Assembly (NCBI GenBank): GCA_004282995.1
Contig: SHLU01000059.1
Span: forward strand, 1-10,911
Direction of reading: 5' to 3'
DNA from: Sphingomonadaceae bacterium
GTDB taxonomy: Bacteria > Pseudomonadota > Alphaproteobacteria > Sphingomonadales > Sphingomonadaceae
Length of the DNA: 10,911 bases
The position numbers and the translations under genes are program-made. The notes beneath the pieces are model-generated. The model saw only the letters and a program-made list of their open reading frames with translations, did not search any database and had not been told where the DNA came from. How positions within the stretch are numbered: position 1 is the first letter of the stretch; every line of letters starts with the position of its first letter. Of the stretch, positions 1 through 7,219 are shown one piece after another.

Positions 1-44
1 GCCAGGGCGGCGGCACCAAGGATACATGGGTGCTCAAGGAATGA
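1..44 (+). CDS. 3' end of a circularly permuted ATP-grasp family protein (partial)
   Basis: Only the last 13 codons and a TGA at 42-44 are present. They read QGGGTKDTWVLKE. A C-terminal tail of the form QGGG-[ST]-KDTWV is, from memory, typical of the circularly permuted ATP-grasp proteins (DUF404/DUF407 type) that sit directly upstream of alpha-E genes. The alpha-E gene begins 13 bases after the stop, which fits a shared transcript. In this family the ATP-grasp fold is expected to form an ATP-dependent carboxylate-amine (peptide-like) bond, but the substrate is unknown. The call rests on a very short stretch plus gene context. Confidence 0.7.
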   Translation, partial: QGGGTKDTWVLKE

Positions 45-57
45 TGAAGGGATCCCC

Positions 58-1002
58 ATGCTAGGCCGGACAGCCAACAGCCTGTTCTGGATGTTCCGCT
101 ACCTCGAACGGGCGGAGAACACCGCGCGCCTGCTCGAAGCCGGTTTCCGCATGGCACTGACCCGCGATCTGGCGACGGCTGAGGGGGAGTGGCGCTCGGT
201 CATCGAAGCTGCGGGTCGGCGCGAGGATTTCGAGCGTCAGAACGCCACCTATACCGGGGTTCAGGCATGGAATTTCATCCTGCGCGATTCCGGCAACCCG
301 ATGAGCGTGATGGATATGCTCGATGCGGTGCGAACCAATGCACGCGCCGCAAGAAATGCCATCAGCGAGGAATTGTGGACCGTCATTAATGAAAGCTGGA
401 TGGAAATCCGCGACATGATGGCCAAGCCCGTCAACCAGGGCCAGGTTGGCCGGGTACTGGGTTCGATCCGACGTGCGGGTACGCTGGCGCATGGGGCGAT
501 GGTTGGCTCGATGCTGCGTGACGAAGGCTTCCACTTCGCCCGTGCAGGAACATTCCTCGAGCGCGCCGACAGCACCGCCCGAATCCTTGATATCAAATAC
601 TACCTGCTGCTGCCGTCGCTGTCCTATGTCGGATCCAGCCTCGATACCGGGCAGTGGGAGAATGTGCTGCGTTCAGTGGCAGGTGACCGGGTATTCAGCT
701 GGCTCCATGCCGGAAGGATCGACGCCCGCAGTATTGTTGACTTCCTTGTTCTCGACGAGCGGTTTCCCCGCAGCCTGGCCTTCTGCCATGATGCCTTGCG
801 GCAGGAATTGGCGGCGCTTGCCCGCATCCACAAGTCCGAAGGCCAATCCAACGCGCTGATGCGACAGGCCGACATACGGTTGACCGAGATGACGGTGGAG
901 GACATCTTCGAGCAGGGTCTGCACCAGTTCCTTGTCGACTTCAAACAATCGAACACCCGCATTGCCGAGGCGATCGGCCAGGATTACAGGTTTCTCGTCT
1001 GA
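58..1002 (+). CDS. alpha-E domain-containing protein (DUF403 family)
   Basis: This 314-residue, mostly helical cytosolic protein has the usual alpha-E family length. The N-terminus (MLGRTANSLFWMFRYLERAE) is the signature opening of the family, and the family-like segment FLERADSTARILDIKYY lies near residues 165-181. There is no signal peptide or membrane segment. The ATG at 58 is preceded by GAAGGGA (46-52) at good spacing. The stop overlaps the start of the next gene by one base (TGATG at 1000-1004), so the two are probably translationally coupled. The biochemical role is unknown. The family travels with ATP-grasp and transglutaminase-like proteins, which suggests a shared peptide-modifying pathway. 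Family assignment is confident; function is not. Confidence 0.93.
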   Translation: MLGRTANSLFWMFRYLERAENTARLLEAGFRMALTRDLATAEGEWRSVIEAAGRREDFERQNATYTGVQAWNFILRDSGNPMSVMDMLDAVRTNARAARNAISEELWTVINESWMEIRDMMAKPVNQGQVGRVLGSIRRAGTLAHGAMVGSMLRDEGFHFARAGTFLERADSTARILDIKYYLLLPSLSYVGSSLDTGQWENVLRSVAGDRVFSWLHAGRIDARSIVDFLVLDERFPRSLAFCHDALRQELAALARIHKSEGQSNALMRQADIRLTEMTVEDIFEQGLHQFLVDFKQSNTRIAEAIGQDYRFLV

Positions 1003-1820
1003 TGCGACTGACTGTCCGCCATACCACGCGCTATAATTTCGCAGAGCCAGCTTCGCATGGCCTGCAACGCCTTCGCCTGACGCCCAAGTCAACGCAAGGT
1101 CAGGAAATCGTTGATTGGCACATGCGGTTCGAGAACGCGCACGAAGAACTGGTCTATGAGGATCAGCACCACAATGCTGTGACACTGGTATCGGTCGAGG
1201 AAGATGCGCGATACGTGGTGGTGGAATGTTTCGGGACGGTCGACACGCACGACAATGCGGGTGTGATCGGTCGCCACGCGGGGCATCTCCCGTTGTGGAG
1301 TTTCATGGGACAGACAAAGCTGACCCGCCCGGGCCCGGCGCTGAAGGCCTTTTTGCGTGACCACGCCCGTGAGGAGCACGAGCCGCCGCTCGAATTTCTT
1401 CACCGACTGTCTTCGGCCATTCGCAAATCGATCGAATACCGCATCGGAGAAACCGGTGTCAGTACCACCGCTGAAGAGGCTATCGTCCAGGGTGGCGGGG
1501 TCTGCCAGGACCACGCCCATGTGTTTATTTCCGCCGCTCGCGAGGCCGACATTCCGGCCCGCTATGTCAGCGGCTATCTGATGATGAACGACCGGATCGA
1601 ACAGGAGGCAACCCACGCCTGGGCCGAGGCGCATGTCGACGGGCTGGGCTGGGTCGGGTTCGATATTTCCAACGGCATCAGCCCTGATCCGCGATACATC
1701 CGGGTGGCAACAGGCCGCGACTATCGCGATGCTGCCCCCATCACCGGCATCAGCGTCGGTGGCCGCACGCAGGACATGGACGTGCAGGTGGCTGTGGAAC
1801 AACAGTCGGAACAGCAGTAG
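1002..1820 (+). CDS. transglutaminase-like cysteine protease family protein
   Basis: This 272-residue protein has an N-terminal beta-rich region (residues 1-100, the bacterial transglutaminase-like N-terminal region) and a transglutaminase core. The papain-like triad is visible: Cys168 in GGGVCQDHAH, His205 in EATHAWAEA and Asp221 in GFDISNG. With all three present it should be active as a protease or amidase, or less likely as a transferase. I see no signal peptide, so it is probably cytosolic. It overlaps the alpha-E gene by one base and lies 40 bases upstream of the Anbu gene, inside the conserved ATP-grasp/alpha-E/transglutaminase/Anbu neighbourhood. The substrate is not known. An isopeptide or peptide bond made by the ATP-grasp partner is a reasonable guess. 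Confidence 0.93.
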   Translation: MRLTVRHTTRYNFAEPASHGLQRLRLTPKSTQGQEIVDWHMRFENAHEELVYEDQHHNAVTLVSVEEDARYVVVECFGTVDTHDNAGVIGRHAGHLPLWSFMGQTKLTRPGPALKAFLRDHAREEHEPPLEFLHRLSSAIRKSIEYRIGETGVSTTAEEAIVQGGGVCQDHAHVFISAAREADIPARYVSGYLMMNDRIEQEATHAWAEAHVDGLGWVGFDISNGISPDPRYIRVATGRDYRDAAPITGISVGGRTQDMDVQVAVEQQSEQQ

Positions 1821-1860
1821 AGGGCGGCCGCAAGAGCGTGCCCCCAAAGGAATTCAAGAT

Positions 1861-2601
1861 ATGACCTATTGTGTTGGCATGATGCTCGAAAAAGGGCTGG
1901 TGTTGATGAGCGACACCCGCACCAATTCGGGCGTCGACAACATCTCTACCTTTCCCAAGATGTTTCACTGGCACGTACCGGGCGAGCGGATCATCACCGT
2001 CATGACGGCCGGCAACCTAGCCACCACGCAGGCGGTCGTCAGCCAGTTGGAGGAGCGCACCAAGTTACCCGACGATCGTACCAACTCCCTGCTCGAAATG
2101 CCGACGATGTTCACTGTCGCAAGCGAGATCGGGCGGCTGCTTCGCGAGACAATCGACCAGCGACAGCGGGCCAATGACGATACCGGACGCAAGCGGTTCA
2201 CTGCCTCAATCATCCTCGCTGGCCAGATTGCCGGGATGGAGCCGCGGCTGTTCATGATCTACCCCGAAGGCAATTTCATCGAGGCGAGCACCGACACGCC
2301 GTTCTTTCAGATCGGTGAACTCAAATATGGCCGCCCGATTATCCTGCGCGCTTATGATCGGGGAATGAGCTTCGAGGAGGCTATCAAGCTACTGATGGTT
2401 TCTTTCGATTCCACCCTCAAGGCCAATCTCTCGGTCGGCATGCCGCTGGACCTGATGGTTCTCGAACGCGATCTCTATGAGCCAGCCTATACTGCTCGCG
2501 TGACGCGCGATGATCCCTATTTCCAGTCGATCTCGTCGAGCTGGGGGAATGCCCTGAAAAGCGCTTTTGAATCGTTGCCCAAATACACGATGGACGATTA
2601 G
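1861..2601 (+). CDS. Anbu: proteasome-type N-terminal nucleophile hydrolase
   Basis: This 246-residue protein matches the predicted bacterial proteasome-type protease called Anbu (ancestral beta-subunit). After loss of Met the chain begins Thr1-Tyr-Cys-Val-Gly, giving the N-terminal threonine nucleophile. Asp17 in the SDTRTNSG motif and Lys32 in FPKM match the catalytic Asp and Lys of proteasome beta-subunits and HslV. The reading frame stays open upstream to 1633, but ATG 1861 is chosen because it exposes Thr1, follows AAAGGAA (1846-1852) and avoids overlapping the transglutaminase gene. Published Anbu proteins self-assemble into open helical or ring-like oligomers, and only weak or no proteolysis has been reported. 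It is the last gene of the cluster. Confidence 0.93.
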   Translation: MTYCVGMMLEKGLVLMSDTRTNSGVDNISTFPKMFHWHVPGERIITVMTAGNLATTQAVVSQLEERTKLPDDRTNSLLEMPTMFTVASEIGRLLRETIDQRQRANDDTGRKRFTASIILAGQIAGMEPRLFMIYPEGNFIEASTDTPFFQIGELKYGRPIILRAYDRGMSFEEAIKLLMVSFDSTLKANLSVGMPLDLMVLERDLYEPAYTARVTRDDPYFQSISSSWGNALKSAFESLPKYTMDD

Positions 2602-2613
2602 GGTTTTCGACTA

Positions 2614-2626
2614 AGGCAATTTGCCT
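2614..2626. repeat. 13-bp perfect palindrome after the Anbu gene
   Basis: AGGCAA-T-TTGCCT lies 12 bases after the Anbu stop codon. It is too short and lacks the T-run of a convincing terminator, so it may be an operator half-site pair or chance. Confidence 0.35.
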
Positions 2627-2678
2627 AGGCGGAATCACAGAGTGGATTCTGCGTAAACAGCCACCATTCTGGAATTAA

Positions 2679-2717
2679 TTACCCGGCAGGGATTGGGTGT
2701 TTCAAGACCTTACCCGG
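2679..2717. promoter_or_regulatory. TTACCCGG direct repeats in the gap upstream of the LuxR-type gene
   Basis: The 173-base gap 2602-2774 is visibly AT-richer than its surroundings and should carry the promoter of the regulator at 2775. It contains two exact copies of TTACCCGG at 2679-2686 and 2710-2717, 31 bases apart or about three helical turns. A weaker relative, TAATCCGG, lies at 2739-2746. Same-face spacing is what a cooperative DNA-binding protein would use. I could not pick out clear -35/-10 boxes. The regulatory reading is an inference from spacing only. Confidence 0.3.
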
Positions 2718-2774
2718 TGATTACATTCATTTTGGTATTAATCCGGATACATAACTCTGTGCGCCAGCGTCATT

Positions 2775-3404
2775 ATGGCCGGCATGGACGAACGATTGGC
2801 ACTCCATTGTATTGATGGCGACAGCCGTTCCCGCGCTGAGCTGGCTCGGGCGGCCTTCGCGCTTGGCCACCATGCCGAGGTCTACGGTTCTGTCGAAGAA
2901 TTGGCCGAACACCAGCCGCGCGAGGGAATCCTGCTTGCGCGGGACGAAAGTGACCATGGCGGGATTGAGGTTCTCATCGAACAGATTACTGCCCTGGGCG
3001 TGTGGTTGCCGGTAGTCGCAACCGGAGAGGATCCCGACACCGACCGCATAGTTGCTGCAATAAAGGCCGGTGCACTCGATTTCCTTCCCTTGCCGATCCA
3101 GCAGGATCGCCTCGCTGCCATTCTGCGGCGGATTGACGAGGAAGCGCGCAACAAGGTGGCGGAGCGGCGACGGATGATCGCGGCACGCGAGCGTATCGCA
3201 TCCCTGTCCAATCGCGAGCGCGAGGTCCTGGAATGGCTGATCGAGGGCAGCAGCAACAAGGCGATCGCGCGGGAGCTAGAGATCAGCCCGAGGACGGTCG
3301 AGATTCACCGCGCCAATATGATGACCAAGCTGGGCGCGCGCCACGCTGCCGAAGCTGTCCGGCTGCGTATGGAAGCGCGGATGGAACCCGACCTCGCGCC
3401 CTGA
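2775..3404 (+). CDS. LuxR/FixJ-like transcriptional regulator with a degenerate receiver domain
   Basis: The 209-residue protein has a receiver-like N-terminal domain (about residues 8-118), a charged helical linker (120-142) and a LuxR/GerE helix-turn-helix (about 144-197). The last reads LSNREREVLEWLIEGSSNKA, followed by ISPRTVEIHRANMMTKL. In the receiver the conserved Thr (VATGED, Thr83) is kept. The phospho-acceptor position after the GILL strand is Ala55, and the usual Lys of the DF-x-x-K-P motif is Leu106 (DFLPLP). Of the N-terminal acidic cluster only D14-G-D16 remains. It is therefore unlikely to be controlled by Asp phosphorylation. Starts at 2775 or 2784 are both possible and neither has a strong ribosome-binding site. 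It is likely cytosolic and dimeric; targets are unknown. It shares the strand of the Anbu operon but is separated by 173 bases. Confidence 0.9.
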   Translation: MAGMDERLALHCIDGDSRSRAELARAAFALGHHAEVYGSVEELAEHQPREGILLARDESDHGGIEVLIEQITALGVWLPVVATGEDPDTDRIVAAIKAGALDFLPLPIQQDRLAAILRRIDEEARNKVAERRRMIAARERIASLSNREREVLEWLIEGSSNKAIARELEISPRTVEIHRANMMTKLGARHAAEAVRLRMEARMEPDLAP

Positions 3405-3423
3405 CGACCCGACGACCCGACCC
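3403..3423. repeat. short tandem repeat GACGACCC
   Basis: Two adjacent copies of the 8-mer GACGACCC (3403-3410, 3411-3418) and a partial third (GACCC) overlap the stop codon of the LuxR-type gene. The rest of the gap to 3529, where two genes converge, shows no convincing hairpin terminator or gene. Confidence 0.5.
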
Positions 3424-3529
3424 ATGGCGCGATCTTGCGGGGACGAGCTGGCCGCATCTGCCGTGAGCGGGCGCGGTCGGCTCGTTGAGAAAATGCACTG
3501 ACCAGCGGCTGACAGCGTCTCGGCTACCT

Positions 3530-4189
3530 TCACCGACAGAAGCTTCCTTCGCCCCATTCAAGATGGAAGTGATCCCGATGAGCCGAATTATATTCGGGAC
3601 CGAGCACGGTGCCGAACCGCTTGCAGGCGCTGCGCTGGATAGTGCGCAGGAATTCGCGTTCAGCCCTACCGCTGCCATTCCAGTCGGCCAGCACGCTGAT
3701 CCTGCGCCCATCTTCCAGCACAAAGGCGGCGATATCGATTGCCTCGGCACGCGAATGGGCCGAGCGGCGTGAACTTCCGGCGATATTGCGGCACGAATAA
3801 CTGCCCATGGTTTCGATCTGCCGCAAGGGGCTGCCGAGGATCTGTCGGGCTGCGCGGTCGACGCCGAAACGCGCCCAGCCGCTGAGCGCTTCGGCGGTGG
3901 GGCAGGTCACCGGTCCAAGGTTGACGATGTCGAGATTGCTGCGGTCTCCCCCGAGGGTCTCAACCTGCACGGCATTGAGCGCCGAGCAGCCAGCTCCGTA
4001 ATATTTGTCGGGCAGCGCGTTGAATCGCGAGCCGGTTTCGCCCAGCTTGGAGAGGCACTGCTGGCCAGCGGGATTTCTGGTTATCACCTGGTCGGGCATG
4101 GGCGCGCTCGCCTGCGATCCGTTGCCCGAAGGCAGGATGTTGCAGGCGCCCAGAGCAAGCCCGAGCATGATGACGAGAGCATGACGCAT
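3530..4189 (-). CDS. extensin-like family lipoprotein, LAS/M15-type metal-site motifs
   Basis: Starting at ATG 4189 gives 219 residues with a lipoprotein signal peptide (MRHALVIMLGLALGAC; lipobox LGAC, lipidated Cys16). The alternative GTG at 4222 would add 11 residues in front of the signal and is rejected. The C-terminal half is the bacterial extensin-like domain. It shows S143-A-H145 with A150-I-D152, then DGRRISVLADW (160-170) and HRDHFH (204-209). The SxH...AxD and HxDHxH arrangement matches the Zn ligands and catalytic positions of M15/LAS D,D-peptidases. A peptidoglycan-directed hydrolase role in the periplasm is therefore plausible but untested. Cys46, Cys68, Cys96, Cys133, Cys189 and Cys218 could pair as disulfides. 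It is divergent from the SDR gene across a 94-base gap that shows no obvious promoter boxes. Confidence 0.9.
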   Translation of the reverse strand: MRHALVIMLGLALGACNILPSGNGSQASAPMPDQVITRNPAGQQCLSKLGETGSRFNALPDKYYGAGCSALNAVQVETLGGDRSNLDIVNLGPVTCPTAEALSGWARFGVDRAARQILGSPLRQIETMGSYSCRNIAGSSRRSAHSRAEAIDIAAFVLEDGRRISVLADWNGSGRAEREFLRTIQRSACKRFGTVLGPEYNSAHRDHFHLEWGEGSFCR

Positions 4190-4283
4190 GGGGCGACTCT
4201 GCAGCTTCGTAGTTAACACCACCCTAATTTGTCGGTAGACCCGCCAAGGGTAGCATCCTCTCAGCCCTTACCAGGAGAACATC

Positions 4284-5063
4284 ATGCAGCGCTTTTCCGG
4301 CAAGACCGTCATTGTCACCGGCTCATCGGGCGGGATCGGCGAAGGTATCGCTCGTGCATTTGCCGCAGAAGGCGCCAATGTCGTGCTCAACAGCCGCAGC
4401 AAGTCCGATTGCGACAAAGTTGCCGCCGATTTCGACGCAGAACGGACGCTGGTGGTGGCGGGTGACGTATCGAATTCAGGATTCGTTCGCGAGCTGATTG
4501 CCAGCACCGTCGAGCGCTTCGGTGCGCTCGATACGCTGATCTGCAATGCAGGCGTGGCCTATTCCGGCCCCTTGGCGACCACGCCTGACGACCAGATCGA
4601 CCGCGTGATCGACATCAACGTGAAGGGGGTGCTCTATTTGTGCCGCGAGGCGATCGGCGAACTGGCCAAGACCAAGGGCTCGATCACGATCATATCGAGC
4701 GTTTCGGGGCTAGGGGGCGATTGGGACCTGCCGGTCTACAACGCATCCAAGGGCGCGGTGTCCAACCTCACCCGCAGCCTCGCGTTGCAGCTGGGCCGCA
4801 AGGGAATTCGCGTCAACGCGATCAACCCCAGCATCACGCGGTCAGACATGACCGATGCGATCACCAGCAACGATGCGCTTGTAAAGGCGGCGTTGAAGCG
4901 GCTGCCGCTAGGCCGCGTGGCGGAGCCGGAGGATATCGCGGGACCGACGCTGTTCCTGTCTTCTGACGAAGCGCGCTTTGTCACCGGGGTCAATCTGCCT
5001 GTCGATGGTGGTGTGAGCGCTTCGAACGGCCAGCCCAATTTTGCTGCCGAAATGGCAAGCTAG
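4284..5063 (+). CDS. SDR family NAD(P)-dependent oxidoreductase
   Basis: A 259-residue classical short-chain dehydrogenase/reductase with every hallmark. The nucleotide-binding TGSSGGIG is at 12-19, GDV at 60-62, NAG at 88-90 and Asn112 lies in DINVKG. The catalytic Ser139 is in SSVSG, with Tyr152 and Lys156 in YNASK, and the family PVDGG motif is near 239-243. It is a soluble Rossmann-fold enzyme that would oxidise an alcohol or reduce a carbonyl. Residues after beta-2 (NSRSKSD) include Arg38 and Ser39, which would suit NADP(H), though weakly. The substrate cannot be told; FabG-like similarity is general to the family. The start ATG has AGGAG at 4273-4277. It converges on the VOC gene with only 10 bases between stop codons and no visible terminator. 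Confidence 0.94.
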   Translation: MQRFSGKTVIVTGSSGGIGEGIARAFAAEGANVVLNSRSKSDCDKVAADFDAERTLVVAGDVSNSGFVRELIASTVERFGALDTLICNAGVAYSGPLATTPDDQIDRVIDINVKGVLYLCREAIGELAKTKGSITIISSVSGLGGDWDLPVYNASKGAVSNLTRSLALQLGRKGIRVNAINPSITRSDMTDAITSNDALVKAALKRLPLGRVAEPEDIAGPTLFLSSDEARFVTGVNLPVDGGVSASNGQPNFAAEMAS

Positions 5064-5073
5064 CGGCGCACCG

Positions 5074-5445
5074 TCAGCCGGGCGCTTCGACCTGTTGCCA
5101 CAGTTCGATCTTGATCCCGTCGGGATCGAGCAGCCAGGCGAACTTGCCATAGCCCTCGTCCGTACTGTCGAGCACATCGACACCCTTTTTTTTCAATTGA
5201 GCGACCATGCCATCGAGATCGTCAACGCGCAGGTTGATCATGAACTCGCCGCGCCCCGGCTTCATGTAATTGTCGTTCTTGAAGTGGCTGATTAGCGAAT
5301 AGGGCTTGTCGCCGGTCTCTTCCGACCAGTCGAGTTGCGGCCCGTATTCGCCGTCGATGCCGAGGGTGTCGCGATACCATGCCCGCGTCGCTGCAGGGTC
5401 TTTCACGACGTAAAATACACCGCCCAGTCCGGTTACTTTGGCCAT
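5074..5445 (-). CDS. VOC/glyoxalase-fold small protein
   Basis: A 123-residue protein with the beta-alpha-beta-beta-beta pairs of the vicinal-oxygen-chelate fold. The N-terminal module is GLGGVFYVVKDPAATRAWYR (6-25) and the C-terminal module ends DPDGIKIELWQQ (107-118), where Glu114 sits at the usual metal-ligand position. The first module shows Gly rather than His where many metal-dependent members carry HxxxxVxD, so metal binding may be altered or absent. ATG 5445 is preceded by a perfect AGGAGG (complement of 5451-5456) at 5-base spacing. Possible roles include detoxification, bleomycin-type resistance or ligand binding, and none can be singled out. It lies 65 bases downstream of the PutP gene on the same strand and may be co-transcribed. 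Confidence 0.88.
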   Translation of the reverse strand: MAKVTGLGGVFYVVKDPAATRAWYRDTLGIDGEYGPQLDWSEETGDKPYSLISHFKNDNYMKPGRGEFMINLRVDDLDGMVAQLKKKGVDVLDSTDEGYGKFAWLLDPDGIKIELWQQVEAPG

Positions 5446-5510
5446 CCCGTCCTCCTACTTCTGTGCGGGCAACCTAGCCGACGGAAAGGGTATGGAACAG
5501 AGGCGAAAGG

Positions 5511-6989
5511 TCAGCTTGCTTGTGCGCGGGTCTCGCCGTTGCCAGCAGTCACGAGTGAGACCAGCCAGATCGCCAGCCATGCGGTCGCGAAGCCGGGGAT
5601 GATCTCGTACACGCCCGGTCCACCAAGGAACGCGCCGTTCCATCCAAGCGCAATCCAAGCTATCACAACGAGGGCGCCCGTCACAAGGCCGGACAGAGCA
5701 CCGGCACCGGTCATCCGGTCCCACGTCAACGACAGAATGATAAGTGGCCCGAAGGCGGCGCCAAATCCTGCCCAGGCATTGGAGACCAGGCCCAGCACCT
5801 GGCTCTCGGGATCGCCAGCGATAAAAATTGCCACCAGCGCCACCAGCAGGACACAGATGCGACCGACGTTGACGCTTTCACGCTCGCTGGCATTCTTGCG
5901 CAGGAACAGCCGATAGAAATCCTCAGTCAGCGAACTGGAGGCGACCAGCAATTGCGAACTGATGGTCGACATGATCGCCGCCAGCAGTGCCGCCAGCAGG
6001 AAGCCGGTTATGATCGGGTGGAACAGCAGGTCGGCCAGCACGATGAAGATCGTTTCAGGGTCCTCGACCACCAGCCCGTTGCGCTCGACATAGGCGCGAC
6101 CAGCGATGCCGACACCGAGTGCGCCGAGTAGGGCCACGCCCATCCAGGTCATCCCGATATTACGTGCCGTGCGGACCGCTTCGACACTCCGCACCGCCAT
6201 GAAGCGGACGATGATATGCGGCTGGCCGAAATAACCCAGCCCCCAGGTCACCGCGCTGAGGAATCCGATGACGGTCAGCCCGCCGAACAGGCTGAGGAAT
6301 CCCGGTTGCACATCATTCAGCGACTGTCCGGCGCTGCCGCCTTCGCCAAACATCACCACCAGCGGCATCAGCACCAGCGCGACGACCATGATGCAACCCT
6401 GCACGAAGTCGGTCAGGCTGACGGCCAGGAACCCTCCGACCATGGTATAGGCCAGTACCACGCCGGCGGTCAGCCAGATGCCCAGGGCATAATCGCTCAT
6501 CCCGATATCGCCGAACAGGCTCGCAAAACTGGTCTCGAACAACTTTCCACCGCCGACCAGTCCGGCCGCGGTGTAGACGCTGAAGAAGGCGACGATAATG
6601 ATCGCGCTGATGACACGGAGGGCAACCGCCTTGTCAGGAAAGCGATTGGCGAGGAATTCGGGAATAGTCAGCGCATTGCCCAGCTTTTCCGTCTGTGCGC
6701 GCAGGCGCGGAGCAACAATAATCCAGTTTGCGAACGCGCCGACAAACAGCCCGATCCCGATCCACGCTTCGACCAGACCAGCGGCATAAAGCGCGCCTGG
6801 AAGACCTAGCAGCAACCAGCCGGACATGTCCGACGCGCCAGCGGAAAGCGCCGCGACCGCAGGGTGCAGATTGCGTCCGCCGAGTAGATATCCTTCGCTG
6901 TCGTCGGTCGATTTGCGCCAGGCATAGAGCCCGATGCCGAGCATGAGGATGAAATAGAGTACGAGAGAGATCAGTGTTCCGGTCTGCAT
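5511..6989 (-). CDS. putP: Na+/proline symporter (PutP, SSS family)
   Basis: A 492-residue multi-pass inner-membrane transporter of the sodium:solute symporter family, close in length to E. coli PutP (about 500). It shows many hydrophobic helices and the PutP signatures YLLGGRNL (34-41), ASDMSGWLLLGLPG (from about 52) and MSTISSQLLVASSSLTEDFY. Asp54 and Ser56 fall at the positions of the Na+-binding Asp55/Ser57 of E. coli PutP, and the STIS stretch matches its Ser340/Thr341. It would import L-proline with Na+ for nutrition or osmoprotection. The frame is open upstream to 7127, but ATG 6989 is chosen because it matches the family N-terminus directly before the first helix. There is no strong ribosome-binding site. 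No proline dehydrogenase gene lies in the window. Confidence 0.94.
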   Translation of the reverse strand: MQTGTLISLVLYFILMLGIGLYAWRKSTDDSEGYLLGGRNLHPAVAALSAGASDMSGWLLLGLPGALYAAGLVEAWIGIGLFVGAFANWIIVAPRLRAQTEKLGNALTIPEFLANRFPDKAVALRVISAIIIVAFFSVYTAAGLVGGGKLFETSFASLFGDIGMSDYALGIWLTAGVVLAYTMVGGFLAVSLTDFVQGCIMVVALVLMPLVVMFGEGGSAGQSLNDVQPGFLSLFGGLTVIGFLSAVTWGLGYFGQPHIIVRFMAVRSVEAVRTARNIGMTWMGVALLGALGVGIAGRAYVERNGLVVEDPETIFIVLADLLFHPIITGFLLAALLAAIMSTISSQLLVASSSLTEDFYRLFLRKNASERESVNVGRICVLLVALVAIFIAGDPESQVLGLVSNAWAGFGAAFGPLIILSLTWDRMTGAGALSGLVTGALVVIAWIALGWNGAFLGGPGVYEIIPGFATAWLAIWLVSLVTAGNGETRAQAS

Positions 6990-7132
6990 GTTTTTAGCCG
7001 GTAACAGGCGATACGGGGAATGACCACAGGGTCGATTGGATTTGCAAGTTTGGCACAATTGAACGGCTAGATTCCGTAGCGATATTTCGGGAAACGCGCG
7101 TTCGCGGCAATCCGATGCCGGCGACATATGGA

Positions 7133-7166
7133 AAGAGGCGGGCCCTGTTGACAGGACCCGCCTCTT
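7133..7166 (-). terminator. strong hairpin terminator for the PRC-like gene
   Basis: AAGAGGCGGG (7133-7142) pairs perfectly with CCCGCCTCTT (7157-7166). The pairing continues inside with CCTGT/ACAGG after one C-A mismatch. Read on the - strand it lies 54-87 bases after the PRC-like gene's stop and is followed by only a short T-run. It separates that gene from putP. The rest of the 230-base gap 6990-7219 holds no gene and no promoter I could recognise. Confidence 0.75.
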
Positions 7167-7170
7167 GGGT

Positions 7171-7204
7171 GGGCTTGCACTTGGTGGAGGGAGTTAGCAA
7201 GCCC
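7171..7204 (-). terminator. second hairpin between the PRC-like gene and the main terminator
   Basis: GGGCTTGC (7171-7178) and GCAAGCCC (7197-7204) form a perfect 8-bp stem with an 18-base loop. It starts 16 bases beyond the - strand gene end and just before the stronger hairpin at 7133-7166. It may act in tandem with that hairpin or protect the mRNA 3' end. Confidence 0.5.
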
Positions 7205-7219
7205 TGGGAGAGGATGCGC

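Noticed and set aside
1633..1860. 76-codon N-terminal extension of Anbu
   Set aside because: It overlaps the transglutaminase gene and would bury the Thr nucleophile. The ribosome-binding site AAAGGAA points to 1861.
4245..4267. AAGGG...CCCTT inverted repeat in the extensin/SDR divergent gap
   Set aside because: Arms of only 5 bp around a longer loop are expected by chance at this GC content.
6216..6809. 197-codon + strand frame inside putP
   Set aside because: It is a shadow of the - strand symporter; His/Gln/Asp-rich composition with no recognisable domain.
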